Assembly: GCA_035048495.1 (NCBI GenBank) | Contig: CM068543.1 | Span: 24,665,751-24,729,750 of the forward strand | Direction: 5' to 3' | Origin: Euptelea pleiosperma | Lineage: Eukaryota; Streptophyta; Magnoliopsida; Ranunculales; Eupteleaceae | Length of the DNA stretch: 64,000 nt | Shown: positions 9,597 to 20,690 of the stretch, one piece after another | How positions within the stretch are numbered: position 1 is the first letter of the stretch | Layout of the letters: every line of letters starts with the position of its first letter | Notes under the pieces: generated by a model | The model's input: the letters and a program-made list of their open reading frames with translations, nothing else | Told to the model about the DNA's origin: nothing | Database searches by the model: none | Made by a program: the position numbers and the translations under genes

Positions 9597-9910
9597 GAGG
9601 TGACCGACCACAGAATTAGCCACGTGGCACACTCTTAGAGACCACTAACCGTATGAAATTTTGAATTATCTCTAAGTAGATCTATAGACCAAAAATCAAT
9701 CTGATTAGTGATTTGTAACTGTTGAATTGGACTCTTTTTCATAGAAGTAATTTTTAACTGTTGGATTCGAGCATTATTTGTGGTACTTAGATCCAAAGGT
9801 TAGAAATCACTAATGAGGTTGGTATGTAGGTCCACCTAGGGATGGGTCAAGCACGCATTCGGTCAGTGGTCACTAAGAGCGTTGCAAGTGGCTCATACTG
9901 TAGTTCACCT
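9597..9910. repeat. Full foldback element, reference copy
   Basis: The left arm runs from about 9617 (CCACGTGGCACACTCTTAGAG, GACCACTAACCGTATG, CCAAAAATCAATCTGATTAGTG). After a spacer with TTTTTAACTGTTGGATTCGAGC the right arm is its inverse (AGAAATCACTAATGAGG, TTGGTATGTAGGTCCACC, GATGGGTCAAGCA, CGGTCAGTGGTCACTAAGAG, AAGTGGCTCATACTG). Arms are about 105 bases each. It codes for nothing. At least ten copies occur in this window, so it is an abundant foldback MITE of this genome. Confidence 0.8.
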
Positions 9911-10138
9911 AGGGTTGGGCCAAACATGCAGAATTAAGGGGGGCAACTTAAGAGAGTTGCACGTCGCTTGTACCGTAATCCACTAAGAATGGGCAACAAA
10001 TTCACGTGCCACATGTTGCAAAATATATATTGATATGCACAAATATTTAGCAAAGATAATATTCGAGCAGCTAAATATTCGCCGTTGGAACTCTTTTTCT
10101 CACGTACCAAACAGGCCCTTATATTTTTTCTTAACAAA

Positions 10139-10422
10139 TTATGGGCATGTTTGATCGCCAATTTTCCTGTGGGAAGATGGCATTTTCTCGAGAAAACACA
10201 AGAAAATGCCATTTTCCCATCCAAGCCTGGAATTCATTTCCATTCCACATTAGTGAGAATTCGTTTCCATGAAAATCCACCCTTATTTTCTCACATAATT
10301 GAAAATTGCATAGTTTCTCGGCATATATTCTCGGGTGCAATCAAACAGCCTTAACAGGAATATTTTCCCAAGAAAACTTTCCATAAGAAAAACCTTTCTG
10401 TGTAATCAAACACGCCCTAAAT
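10139..10422. repeat. MITE with imperfect terminal inverted repeats
   Basis: The left end GGGCATGTTTGATCGCC pairs with the complement of the right end GTGTAATCAAACACGCCC. The inside is a set of palindromic pieces around GGCATTTTCTCGAGAAAA and AGAAAATGCCATTTTCCC. The flanks TAT and TAA do not match exactly, so a Harbinger-type TWA duplication can only be suspected. Confidence 0.5.
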
Positions 10423-10449
10423 CCCACCTGGGAAAAGTGCAAAACATGG

Positions 10450-10690
10450 TAGTGGATGTTCAGCCCACCCTTTGGTGGATTTACACACCAAAAATCACCC
10501 TGATAGGTAATCTCTAGCCATTAGATTTTAGTACGTTTTAAGACGTGATTCTAGCTGTTAGATTCAACAAAATTTTGGGTACTAAATCCAATGGCTGAAA
10601 ATCATCAAACACAATGATTTTTGGTATATATGTCTATCAAATGGTGGGCTAAACATCGATGCGATCAGTGGGCCCATATGTCAGTGGTGA
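10450..10690. repeat. Foldback element copy
   Basis: The left arm (GGATTTACACACCAAAAATCACCCTGATAGG) and right arm (AATGATTTTTGGTATATATGTC, GGGCTAAACATCGATGCGATCAGTGG) pair as in the reference copy at 9597-9910, with TTGGGTACTAAATCCAATGG in the spacer. Confidence 0.7.
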
Positions 10691-10994
10691 GTAACAAAAA
10701 TCGCTATATCTTGTGATAACCTATCAATATTGTCCACTACACAAAAAAAGAATCTTTGTTTTTCTTTTTTTCTTCTTCTAGAGCTACACTCTAGAACTCT
10801 TCCCTACAATGCAGAGTTATCTTTACACGTGCGCCACATCAGGTGTGGCCAATCAAAGGGTCTATCAGAATTCTGGATTGGAGACATTAGCCCTCCCTCA
10901 GTATCGGAGACAGGGGGCTCAACTTTCACTTTTGCTCATCCCTAGGTGGACTACAGTATGTGCGCAACTTTGAATGTTTGGCCCATCCTTAAGT

Positions 10995-11278
10995 GGACTA
11001 CACAGTATGAGCCACGTGTAACACTCTTAGAGATTATTCACCCTATGGAAATTTGTCCCATCCCTAAGTGGACATACATACCAAAAATCAGCCTCTTCAA
11101 TGATTTCTAACCTTTGGATAAAAATGCCCCAAATAATGTTTGAATCCAACAGTTAAAAATATTCCTATGAAAAATACTCCAATTAATGGTTAGAGCGCAC
11201 TAATTATGCTGGATTTTAGTATATAGGTCCACCTAGGGATGGGCCAAATATCCATATATACGGTCAGTGGCAGGACCG
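10995..11278. repeat. Foldback element copy
   Basis: The left arm begins AGTATGAGCCACGTGTAACACTCTTAGAG and runs through CCCATCCCTAAGTGGACATACATACC; the right arm ends GGTCCACCTAGGGATGGGCC and CGGTCAGTGG. It abuts the terminal repeat of the next element at 11279. Confidence 0.75.
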
Positions 11279-12799
11279 TCTCGATGCAAGTTGAGGCATG
11301 AGGCGAAAACTCCATATAAGGCCTTTTTTATATGGGTTGGGATCTGGGGACTCACCTTCTTGCATTCATCTTTTCACTCGTGCTCTCAGGTGTAGATTTC
11401 GAGAATCTAACGGTGGTTTGGGGCCTAATGACTGCGTGAAGTTCAGCTCACCTATTCTAAAAATCAGCTTGATCGATGATTTCTAGCTATTGGATTTATT
11501 ACCCAAAATAGCTGTATCGGTCATGTGATTGATACCATCGAAAGTGAAAGAAGCCTTCTCTTTTGCGACGGGAAGGGGAAATTGAGAAGTTAAGGGCAAT
11601 TGGATGAGGGAGGAGCTAGCAAAGCAGTCTCTGCCTTAAGGTCATTAAGGCGGTTGCCTAAGGCCCCTTGATAAGAGAAGGCCCCAGACGAGGCTCCATG
11701 GTATTGGTTAAAGAGAGATTGAGAGAAAATCCAAGAAGGTTAAGGGTGCATGCATGTTTGAGAAGGAAAAGGATTGCTTTAAGTAGTAAGCGTAGGAGAC
11801 TACGGGGTAAAAGCTGTAGTTTATAGTTACTTTACTTCTAACGACAATTCATATATCTAGTTAATATAGCGAGATCGAAGGGATGAGAAAATTCCAAACT
11901 TATACGGAAAATAGAAGTTTTGATATACTCGAAGAATTCTGATCCTCTACATCGCCTTGTTTGCCTCGTACCCAATGTTTTACTTACTGAAAAAAATTTA
12001 AAAATTGAATTTAAGGCGTGTACGAGGTGAACAAAGAAGAGTGGGAGTTGGGTACTTACCCAATTCCATGGCGTACAAGATCTAGAACTCATACACAAAA
12101 GGCCAAGTGGCAACTCTCTAGGTCGCACTGGCCCATGATAATATTGATCACAAATGGACTCCATGAATATTTGGCTCAACCCTTAGTGGACCTACACACA
12201 AAATCAGCGTGGTTCAAGATTCTATCCGTTCGGTTCGATTATTTTTTGTGGAGTGTTTTCTAGCCTTTGGATTCGAGCTTTTATTTGGACTAGTAGGTTT
12301 GTATTAGAATTGGGCTGAAAATGTAGATAATTGGTTAACCGAAAACGTTTGAATCAGAATAAGAACAAAAGATGGTTGCATGAATCAAAAAAGTACTTGA
12401 TCAGTGAGGCTTAAATAAGAATCCAAAGAGTAGAGAAGTTCCAGTCCCGTGGAAAGCAGCACATGGAAAATAGAGATCGAGTGTAACAGTGTGAATCAGA
12501 ACGTAGATAGAGATTGCAAAAAAGCCTAACCGATCTACTAAAAGAAATTTATAGAAAAGAAGAAAAATTAATTTTAAAGGGAGAAGGAATGTCATGAGAG
12601 AAGGAAAGTCTAGTTTATATTTTTTTGAATTATAGGGAGAGAAGGAAAGGCATGGGAGAAAGTCTCGTGGTAGTAGAAAATGGTATAACAGTCATGAAAA
12701 GAAAAAGAAAAAAAAAAGGTATTTAAGTCGATCAATATAATATATATAAAAAATGCCTCATATAGAGTTTTTTCCTTAAGCCTCAACTTGTATCGAGAC
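11279..12799. mobile_element. 1.5-kb element with about 50-bp terminal inverted repeats
   Basis: 11279-11330 (GTCTCGATGCAAGTTGAGGC, AAAACTCCATATAAGGC) pairs with the complement of 12748-12799 (GCCTCAACTTGTATCGAGAC at the end). No transposase is seen inside. The interior holds fragments of foldback arms near 11430-11500 and 12085-12310 and the phrase TTAAGGCGGTTGCCTAAGGCC near 11645. No clean target duplication was found, so the superfamily is open; hAT is a guess. Confidence 0.55.
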
Positions 12800-13849
12800 T
12801 ATTGGGATCTAGAAATATTATGTGATATACCGTAAGGGCCTACTGAATCTCTAGTTCCGTACTGTCAAGTTCGTTCCGTCAAGGCCGAATGTCTAGGAGC
12901 GAAAAGCCACTTGACCAAAGGCAGAGTAAGCTTAAAGCTAGCTCGACTAGAGAGAGAGAGAGACAGAGACAGAGAGAGAGGAACTCACTACCTGCCATTA
13001 CCCCTACCCATTCTTACCCCATGCTCCATCCTTCTGGCATGGAAAGCTATTTCTCTACCCAGAGAAAAACCACTCCCCTGGACCTTGGGGAGGAGTTTAA
13101 AACTCACTAAGGCTCTGTATGGTGACCATAGAATCATTTTCTACAAAAGAATTTGTGGGTGACCTCTTTTTTATGGACATTAATGGACAATAATCAATTA
13201 AGAAAACTTTTCTAAGGGTATATGGAGCCAAAATGTAATATTTTCCAATATTAGTGTTCGAATCATTCCAATAGCTATTATGTGGCAACTTAATGCCATG
13301 TCTAGAAAAGCTATCAAGGAGCAAAATGTAAGTTTGCTGCCAAGTAGACCACGAAGATAGCTAGTCTACCATTTTTGTATTTGCACATTTAAGACTAGTT
13401 GGGAGCACGTGCGATGCACATGATTGAAGGAGAGGTGTCTTATCCGGGGTAGTTTTAATTTATCATTTTTACTTCACATTAAAGAGCCATTTTGGGGAGA
13501 AAAAGGTGACAGTGACAGCTCATGGGATCGGCCCACAATTTAAAAGGATAAGCACCATTATAGTATATATAGATAGATATAATAGTTCTATAGTGACCAA
13601 AATACTCCTATTTATTTCAACATGTATTGGATATTGTAGGGACTTTTTGGAAAAATGGCAAAATTAGAAATTTTGACATATGAATGGGGCAATTTTGGAA
13701 GATTATGGACTGACGATTTCAAATATTTTGCAATCTAAAGGGACAATTTTGGAAGGATCTATTTTTTTTTTTAATTGTAATGGCAGCTTTAAAATTTGAG
13801 GCTGATAAATGGGTAGTTTTGAAAATTTTGTAATTGTGATTAGTATAAT
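12800..13849. other. Intergenic stretch, nothing recognised
   Basis: There is a GA-rich run (12948-12981) and short open frames at 12889-13162 without recognisable similarity. No repeat ends can be paired with confidence. Confidence 0.4.
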
Positions 13850-14176
13850 CCAAGGTTTAAAGGGGGCCGTTATAACAGTATAACGGACTGGGGGAGTTAC
13901 CATTTTTTTCGTTATAATGGCTGTTATAACGAAAAAACACTCGGGGGCAAAAACGAAAATTAATGGAAAAAATAGCGCTGAAATTCAAATTTTGAATTTT
14001 GAAATTTGATTTTCAAAACTTCAAAAACGGAATATAATGGGACATAACGGCCGTTATAATGAAAATAATGGCCGTTATTTTTTTGGCACTTTGACAATGC
14101 ATAACATAGCGGGGGAGGTCCGAATCCATTATAACAGCCGTTATTTTCGTTATAACGACCGTTTTTTAAACCTTGG
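13850..14176. mobile_element. CCAAGG MITE with target duplications
   Basis: This 327-bp element begins CCAAGGTTTAAAG and ends TTTAAACCTTGG. TATAAT flanks it on both sides (13844-13849 and 14177-14182; with a shared G this could be a 7-base duplication). The interior is a chain of short palindromes such as GGCCGTTATAATG and CCGTTATAACG around a centre of GAAATTCAAATTTTGAATTT. It has no coding capacity. Confidence 0.8.
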
Positions 14177-14849
14177 TATAATCATTGCTATTAATCTTTA
14201 AATAGTAAAATATGAAAATACCCTTTTATCATTGTGTAAAATTCAAATTATGCGAGATAACTTTTGGAATAAAAGAGTCAAATTCATTGATGACATTCTA
14301 AGAAGTCCTTTATATAATAGAATAAATGATATCGACCATTTGATCTCTTGGAAAGCTGTTGAACTATCATCCATCTCTATTTTCATTTGCATTCCAACCA
14401 TCGTTAGGTCAAGTTCGCCCTCAATCTTTCCTAGTATTTTTTTTTTTTATAAGCATCATTGTATTATCTTTAATAGTGTACTTCTAAGTCCTATTTTGAG
14501 GTAGTAGTAGATCTAGGAGTCGGATTTATGTTCCTCTTGTAGTCTTAAATGTTTAGACCTTTTTTGTGGTAGAAGTTTAGACCATGGTTTTTAAAAAATA
14601 TGCTGTAACGGTAACGCTCCAAGACTTTCACATTATTTTAACAAACCAGTCTATTTCCAATATTTCTATCCTTGTGAAAAGTTGACTTGACTGAAAAAAA
14701 ATTGGATCATCCAATTAACTCGTCACGTTAGTTACCACGAGCAACGTTCCCACGTACAGTTTCCTACTTGACTCTTCAACCTCACTGTCATTGCATCTAT
14801 GCCCACTAGATGTTCCAAAGCTCCGGTCCCCCCTTTGCGCCTTTGCACG
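14177..14849. other. AT-rich intergenic stretch
   Basis: No gene or element was recognised. A second, degenerate start of the CCAAGG family may lie at 14581-14625 (CCATGGTTTTTAAAAAATATGCTGTAACGGTAACGC). Confidence 0.35.
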
Positions 14850-15980
14850 ATCCCGCCTTCTCGTAGTTTAGTTTGGTCCCTCGAACCTACCAGCAATCGG
14901 TACACCCCAACTTTGTTCTATTATCCGGTACGCCTCGAACAATAACGCATTGATACACCCTAACGCGCACAGCACTTAACACAATGAGTGAAAGCAACCA
15001 AGTGATTTCTAGGTTTCTAAAAACATGAAGATAATAATGGGTTCATAGGCTTATATTGATCTAGCTTGAAATATGAATCTAAATAGCATAGGTACTATAA
15101 GCTTAGATCACTAAGTGAGAAACTCATTTAATAATCCTGAGATTCTAAGAAGTATCTTGACTACAAATACATGAAATGCTCTATTCCAATGAGAATATAC
15201 TCAGATCTTGAGTGAAACCTTCTTTAGATGCCTTGTCACTCTCTAATGATTATATACTTGTAGGTATGCTTATAATAGCCTCTCTTTGTTTGGGATAATA
15301 TTTAATTGTTTAGGGGTGCAATGATGAATATGTAGAGTGAACGAGTCCAGTCTCAAAATAATAAGTGCTTGAGTCAGAATAAGAAACTTAGCAATTCATG
15401 AAACTCTGGTCCACGAAGATTCGATCAATCAGTCTGCAATCAATTAGACACAGGGTCCAATTGATTGGATCCAACCGTCAAACTGTCAAACACCGTTCAA
15501 TCAAAACAATAGGCAAAATATATTTCCTGCAATTGATTAAGCAAGTTCAATTGATCGGTCAAGGGTCCAATCGATTGGTCTGAACCGATTTTGCACAGTT
15601 CTACTTGTGATTCAAACACAAACTTACAAGTACTTAGGGCATTAATGATAACAGTTAATCATCAAGGTTCTAGGCCTCTAAGTCACTTACCAACCTAATA
15701 TGTGTGACGATCGGGAAAAGGTTCAAATCATCAAAAGTAACAATCTTCTTATCTTTTTTCTGGCAATACTTGAGTGATGACATCGCATTAATACTCTGAC
15801 ACCTAACGTCTGACACGTATGGTAGTTAATTACATTTGATTTTTGTCATACGAAATTCTACCAACATAAAAAGTCTTGACTTCACAGGGACGATGATCTT
15901 AATGGGTAAGAGTGGCTCTAACATGTTGAAACTTGTGTCTTAGATACTCCAACCGGTCTATATCCAACACTAAAGTTGAA
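14850..15980 (-). mobile_element. LTR-like remnant in minus orientation
   Basis: Read on the minus strand this resembles the plus-strand LTR at 17340-18860 in the same order: GGTAAGTGACTTAG (15678-15691 as the complement), a cluster of CAATTGATTGG/CAATCGATTGG motifs (15420-15590) and a block like GTAGGTT...ACCAAACT (14865-14900). It is diverged and its ends are uncertain. Confidence 0.5.
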
Positions 15981-16318
15981 GTTGACCCCCATATTTCTAT
16001 TCTTGACATTATGTATAAAGATTTCTATTATTAACTTCAAATATAGAGATTCTACTATATTCTCATTTTCTTTTTTTATCATTTTCTTTCTATTCAACTT
16101 TTTTTAAATATCATTTTGTCCTTACAAATTTGAAAGCCACATTTTTATAAGTGTTGTTTAAGTCTTTTTTCTTCCACCTTTTTTGAATAAGATGCTTTTT
16201 GAAAGGGCATGATTGGAGTTCAACACTTTTTAGAAGGCACATTATTTTCAAATTTGAAGAAGATGTTTTTTTGAAACTAAAATTTGAAGAAGCTAGTTGG
16301 AGATCGATGCTCATAGTA

Positions 16319-16600
16319 TCATACGCAATTTACCAATCGTAGTTCATTTTTCCATTTTATGAAAACATCTGTTACTTCTAGATATTCTGGATCCATGGAA
16401 TCAAGTTCACTCCACAATGACATAATTGTACTATAGAATTGTCGGACATCCATCACCCCTTGATAAAGTACATCGATCTGATACAATCTTGCACTGTTTG
16501 ATTGCATGTAAATCTTCTTCAAGCAATTCCACGTAGCTTTTTCAATTTGAAATTATGTAATTAAGGTTGATTACGATATTACTCTATATAGAATTGGGAA
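16319..16600 (-). pseudogene. Copia-type gag fragment
   Basis: The minus strand encodes LYQIDVLYQGVMDVRQFYST followed by LWSELD, which is the pattern of Copia gag (UBN2-type) proteins: a leucine-rich stretch, Q-G, a V..FY motif and LW.ELD. The gag protein would pack the element RNA. Only about 65-90 residues survive and no zinc knuckle or pol follows, so this is a fossil between two inverted LTR remnants. Confidence 0.6.
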
Positions 16601-17195
16601 TTCATGTAATGATCCTTGCATTATTATGATTCCATGTAAAGAGAGCCTTAAGATTAATGTTCTCTCGTTTGATTTCTGTACATTCCAAGTACAAAAAAAA
16701 GTTAGAACTTAAACAAGATTTGATAAATGAAATGACCACAGGTTGTATAGTTATTCCCATCAAGCTTAAAAATAATGATTTGATTTATATCGAATTGGGA
16801 AATTGCAGACATGCTTCAAAACTAGTTATTAAAACAAAAAGCATAGATCTAGAAACAGTGTGCAAAACCCTAAGGAATCAAGAGATCATCATAAGCCTTT
16901 TCTCATTGATATGGGTCGGGGTTGGCTGCATGCGAATTCTTGTTCCTCCATTCAATAATATCTAAAGCCATATCTTTCGTTAAGGCAAGTTTCTTAAAAT
17001 TTCTTCCCAGAATCTCACTCCATGCCTTTTTTAGCCTTCCCCTCACCCTTTTAAGCCCTTAAACTTGCACATTCGTATTTTGCAAGGAATCAAGATATAT
17101 ATCACCAAATTTTTTGAATATTGGATAGAATACATTCTAACTTAATACAACCATAAAATGCCTATTTTACCCTCACATTTTCACAAAATGTGCAG

Positions 17196-17262
17196 TCTAT
17201 ATAACAAAACAGGGAAGTTGTCTCCCCCTATTATAGGCTTCATAAAAAAGGACCGAGATCTT
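17196..17262 (+). mobile_element. Isolated Helitron-like 5' end
   Basis: TCTATATAACAAAACAGGG, AAGTTGTCTCCCCC and CCGAGATCTT match the start of the units at 1-502. Similarity stops at about 17262 without a 3' hairpin end. The base before it is G. Confidence 0.55.
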
Positions 17263-17339
17263 TGTAAGAAATATTTTCATATTCAATTTGGCAAATATTC
17301 TATTTGACATTAAAACATTCTTATAACCATTCCTACGAG

Positions 17340-18860
17340 CACTAGTGTAGTGTGAAGATGTCGTGGTACGCATACTTCGCCAACTACGTGAAGACTAAAA
17401 GACAGAGACAGTAAAAATCAGACGGTTGACGACAGGAGTCATTTGAGTAACTGTCGTTTTGTTAATTAACGATCGTGTATGCTCAATTAAGAAGGTAAGT
17501 GACTTAGTGGCTATAGAAGTTGATTAGAATGAACAAAATATAATGGTCAGACTTAGTCATTAGGCAGACCCAAGTCAAAGTCAATTATATTGACTAGTGG
17601 AAAATTCCAATCGATTGGACATGTATCCCCAATCGATTGGACATAGCCCAATCGATTGAAGACACTGTGTAATCGATCGGAGACTACGAGGCAGAAACTT
17701 ATTTGAGTACAGTCGATTGGAGACTCTATGAAATCGATTGGAGCCTTCGGGACAGAAATCTTTCTAAGTACAATCGATTGGAGACTCTATGAAATCGATT
17801 GGAGCCTTCGGGACAAAGTTATATATGTCAAATCAATTAGAGAACTCTGTGCAATCGATTGGTGCCTTCGGAACAGAAAACTTATTGAGCCCAATCTATT
17901 TGACACTTATCCCCAATCGATTGGGCCAAGTGTACAATTGATTGGACCTTGAACAAAATCGATCTTTCTCAGATCCGAAATTCTAGGTTCTATCATCCCA
18001 CGTTCCACACGACTCAGGGTCTTGGAATTCTATAAATAGAACCCTTCTATGCTTTCTCTAATACACACAGAGACACAAAGTGACTCAATCTTCAAGAGAG
18101 AGAAGTAAAAGCTTTATTTATTAGAGTGTCCATTCGAAGAGCAAGAAGCTTATTTTTCATTCACATCTTGTGAGCTTGTTCTCTTCTCGATCAAAGCCAA
18201 GAGCTTGATCTTTACTCAGTCTAGGTTTTCCACTCCTATATTCAACTTAGTAAGCCTAAGAGTACCAGTGTGACTCAACACCTTTTGAGCAACTTGAGGT
18301 TCAGGGTATACTGAATCCTTCACCTTCTGCAAAGGTGGGAGTGTTGAGAATTAAGATCGGAGGAGCCGATCGACGGTAGGTTTGGGGTGTACCAAACTGA
18401 ACAAGTGGATAAGGCTTATTGGCTGAAAGGGCGCGCATGGATTCGTGGCGTTGATTCAAAGGACGTGGACGCATCGACAGTAGGCCTTGGCTAAGGTTGG
18501 AAGCTATATTTGCAACGGTGCTACGGAAGTAACCTTTTTTCGTTTAACTTTTTAGTTAGTGATACTTTCCGTCTGGATGTAGTCACATAGTCTTTCCTTG
18601 GCTAAGGTTTCTACGTAAAAATATCTTGTATTGTATGATTATTTGTTTGTATTCCGCAATCTATCCTGATTAGATCAAACGACAAAAAGACAATATACAA
18701 CGAGGTATAATTGATTTGAGTCGGTTATGATAATCATTTTTCAAACAACCAAGACATGCGATTTTATCCCATTACTATCAACCAGTAAAACTGTGTATGT
18801 ATTATTAATTTTAAATACCTAATCAACCCCCCTTTTAGGTATATTGAGTTAAAGAGAACG
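17340..18860 (+). mobile_element. Copia-type LTR remnant with CGATTG-motif cluster and core promoter
   Basis: About ten copies of CAATCGATTGG and variants lie at 17600-17945. They are followed by TCTATAAATAGAACCC (TATA box near 18031-18038), a leader-like stretch, and an end with TAATCAACCCCCCTTTTAGGTATATTGAG (18820-18850), which is how long Copia LTRs of the SIRE/Tork kind commonly end in plants (from memory). No coding region adjoins it, so it is probably a solo or truncated LTR. It is inverted relative to the copy at 14850-15980. Confidence 0.5.
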
Positions 18861-18869
18861 GGCCGGTGG

Positions 18870-19262
18870 AATTTCAATCTTATCCCCAACTGGACGGTGG
18901 ATCTCGGCTACTCACACCCAAATTTGACAAACGCTTTGTCGAAGAGTGCCGAGGGCATGGACCACCTACTAAATAAAAAGGAGCTCAGTTGTCTCCCCCT
19001 CTTATAGGCTTCATATAATGGATGGCCAAGATCTTATCCCCCAATTGGACGGTGGATCTCAGCCAACTCGCACCCAAATTTGGCAAATGCTTTGTCGGGG
19101 AGTGCCGTGGGCACGGGCCACCCACTAGTCTATATAACAAAATAGCTCATTTGTCTTATCCCTTATCTTATCCGGCTTCATAAAGATAAAGAGTGGTGGA
19201 GATCAAATCCATCTGTTTAATGTTGGACTGTCGGATCTCGGCTACTCACTCCTACTCATTTT
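18870..19262 (+). mobile_element. Second head-to-tail Helitron-like array
   Basis: The end of one unit (to CTAA at 18969-18972), a full unit (to CTAG at 19125-19128) and the start of a third (TCTATATAACAAAATAG from 19129) follow one another. The terminal hairpin GTGCC-GTG-GGCAC precedes CCACCCACTAG in the full unit, as in the array at 1-502. Confidence 0.6.
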
Positions 19263-19684
19263 TTCGCGTTAGGCTATGATTTTCGTGAAAATCTAAAACT
19301 TCACTATACAGCTAGAATCTAGTATAGGTCCACCAAATATGTGCCAAACATAAATGGGGTCAATGGGCCCAAAAGCATGGCAGATGGCAACATTAGGATG
19401 ATATTGTATCATGTATTCAAACCATTTTGTTGCTCTTTGAAATTTGTGTGGTTTTAGTGGGGTTGTGTCGTGATCATTGGGATTTGTGTGGGAATCTCGA
19501 TAACCATTGGTGGTTTGGACCTTGGGATCCCACTCTAGGACGATACTAAGTTGTTGTATACTCGATTTATAGTATCTATCAGCTAAACCATTGGGATGGC
19601 CCATGGATGGCATAAACAAAGACAGATATGAGTAAATCTTTGATGACCAACCACAATATGGGACACTCAACACACTCTTAGAGA
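19263..19684. other. Intergenic stretch with foldback-arm fragments
   Basis: Right-arm-like sequence (GGTCCACCAAATATGTGCC, 19328-19346) and left-arm-like sequence (ACACACTCTTAGAGACC, 19669-19685) flank an open frame on the minus strand that matches nothing known. The arms face outward, so this is the space between two broken foldback copies. Confidence 0.4.
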
Positions 19685-20001
19685 CCATGGTTTAAAAATG
19701 GCCATTATAACAAAAATAACAGCCATTATATTATGTATCGTTTTAACGCTCAGAAAATCACGGCTGTTATTTTCCGTTATTTTCCATTATAACAAAAATA
19801 ACAACCATTATTTTTTGAAGAAAAAATAATTTTTAAAAAAGTACGTTATTTTTGTCATTTTAGTTATCTTCCGTTATAATTTTTATTGAAAATTTGAAAT
19901 TCAAAATTTGAATTTTAGTGCTGTTATTTTCCCTTTTTGCCTCTATGCGTTACAATCTGCTATAACGGAAAAAACAGTAATGCCCCCAATCCGTTATACC
20001 A
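19685..20001. repeat. CCAAGG-family MITE copy, right end lost
   Basis: It starts CCATGGTTTAAAAATGG and follows the palindromic order of the intact copy at 13850-14176, including the GAAATTCAAAATTTGAATTT centre and AATCCGTTATACC near the end, then breaks off where a Helitron-like 3' end begins. Confidence 0.6.
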
Positions 20002-20009
20002 TTTGAGTG

Positions 20010-20053
20010 CCGAACAAACGCTTTTGTCAGGGAGTGCCATGAGCATTTACTAG
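20010..20053 (+). mobile_element. Isolated Helitron-like 3' end
   Basis: CAAACGCTTTTGTCAGGGAGTG, CATGAGC and TTTACTAG reproduce the last 45 bases of the array units, ending CTAG at 20050-20053 followed by T. Confidence 0.5.
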
Positions 20054-20394
20054 TACACAATAAGGCATGAGTGTTCTGTAATGGCTAATATAAGATGCAC
20101 TGTCCAAATTTGATACATCACGGTCCCATGTAGAAAAGAATCCCATATTCATAGGGTGTAAGTCCACAACATTGACACCCCAAGTTATTGTCACTAGGGG
20201 ATCGCCACGTGCTTACACATGGCTACACCTTAGAGATCGATGACCATATAGACATTTTGCCCATCCTTAGGGGGATCTACATACGAAAATTCATCCAATG
20301 TCGTATGTAGATCATTCCTATTTTAATAATGAAGTGTGTAGGGTAGCTTTTGGTTTTGTTTTTATTTTTAAAACATCCAAGTTGATGATGGACC

Positions 20395-20690
20395 ATATTA
20401 TGATCCATGTGGAACACTCTTAGATACCACTCACAGTATAGATGTTTTTACCATCCATAGTTAGATGTACGTATCAAACTTCACCCTGATTAGTAATTTA
20501 TAGCCATTGGATTAGAGTCATTTTCATGAATTATTGTCCACCGTGTATTTCAAGAATTACGATCAAAAGGTTAGAAATTACTAATCAGGCTTATTTTTGT
20601 TACATAAGTTCATTTAGGGATGTGTCAGACATCCATACGGTTAGTATCCTCCGATAGTATGCCATGTAGCTTACAATGTGAGTCGATCAT
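20395..20690. repeat. Foldback element copy
   Basis: The left arm (CCATGTGGAACACTCTTAGATACC, CACCCTGATTAGTAATTTATAGCC) and right arm (TTAGAAATTACTAATCAGGC, GGGATGTGTCAGACATCCATACGG, GCCATGTAGC) are inverse to each other. A partial left arm also lies just upstream at 20195-20300. Confidence 0.75.

Noticed and set aside
17600..17945. CRISPR-like array of CAATCGATTGG repeats
   Set aside because: Spacing is irregular, units are short and variable, and the context is an LTR in a plant nuclear genome.
19293..19688. A 131-codon minus-strand open frame
   Set aside because: It overlaps foldback arm fragments and has no recognisable domain.
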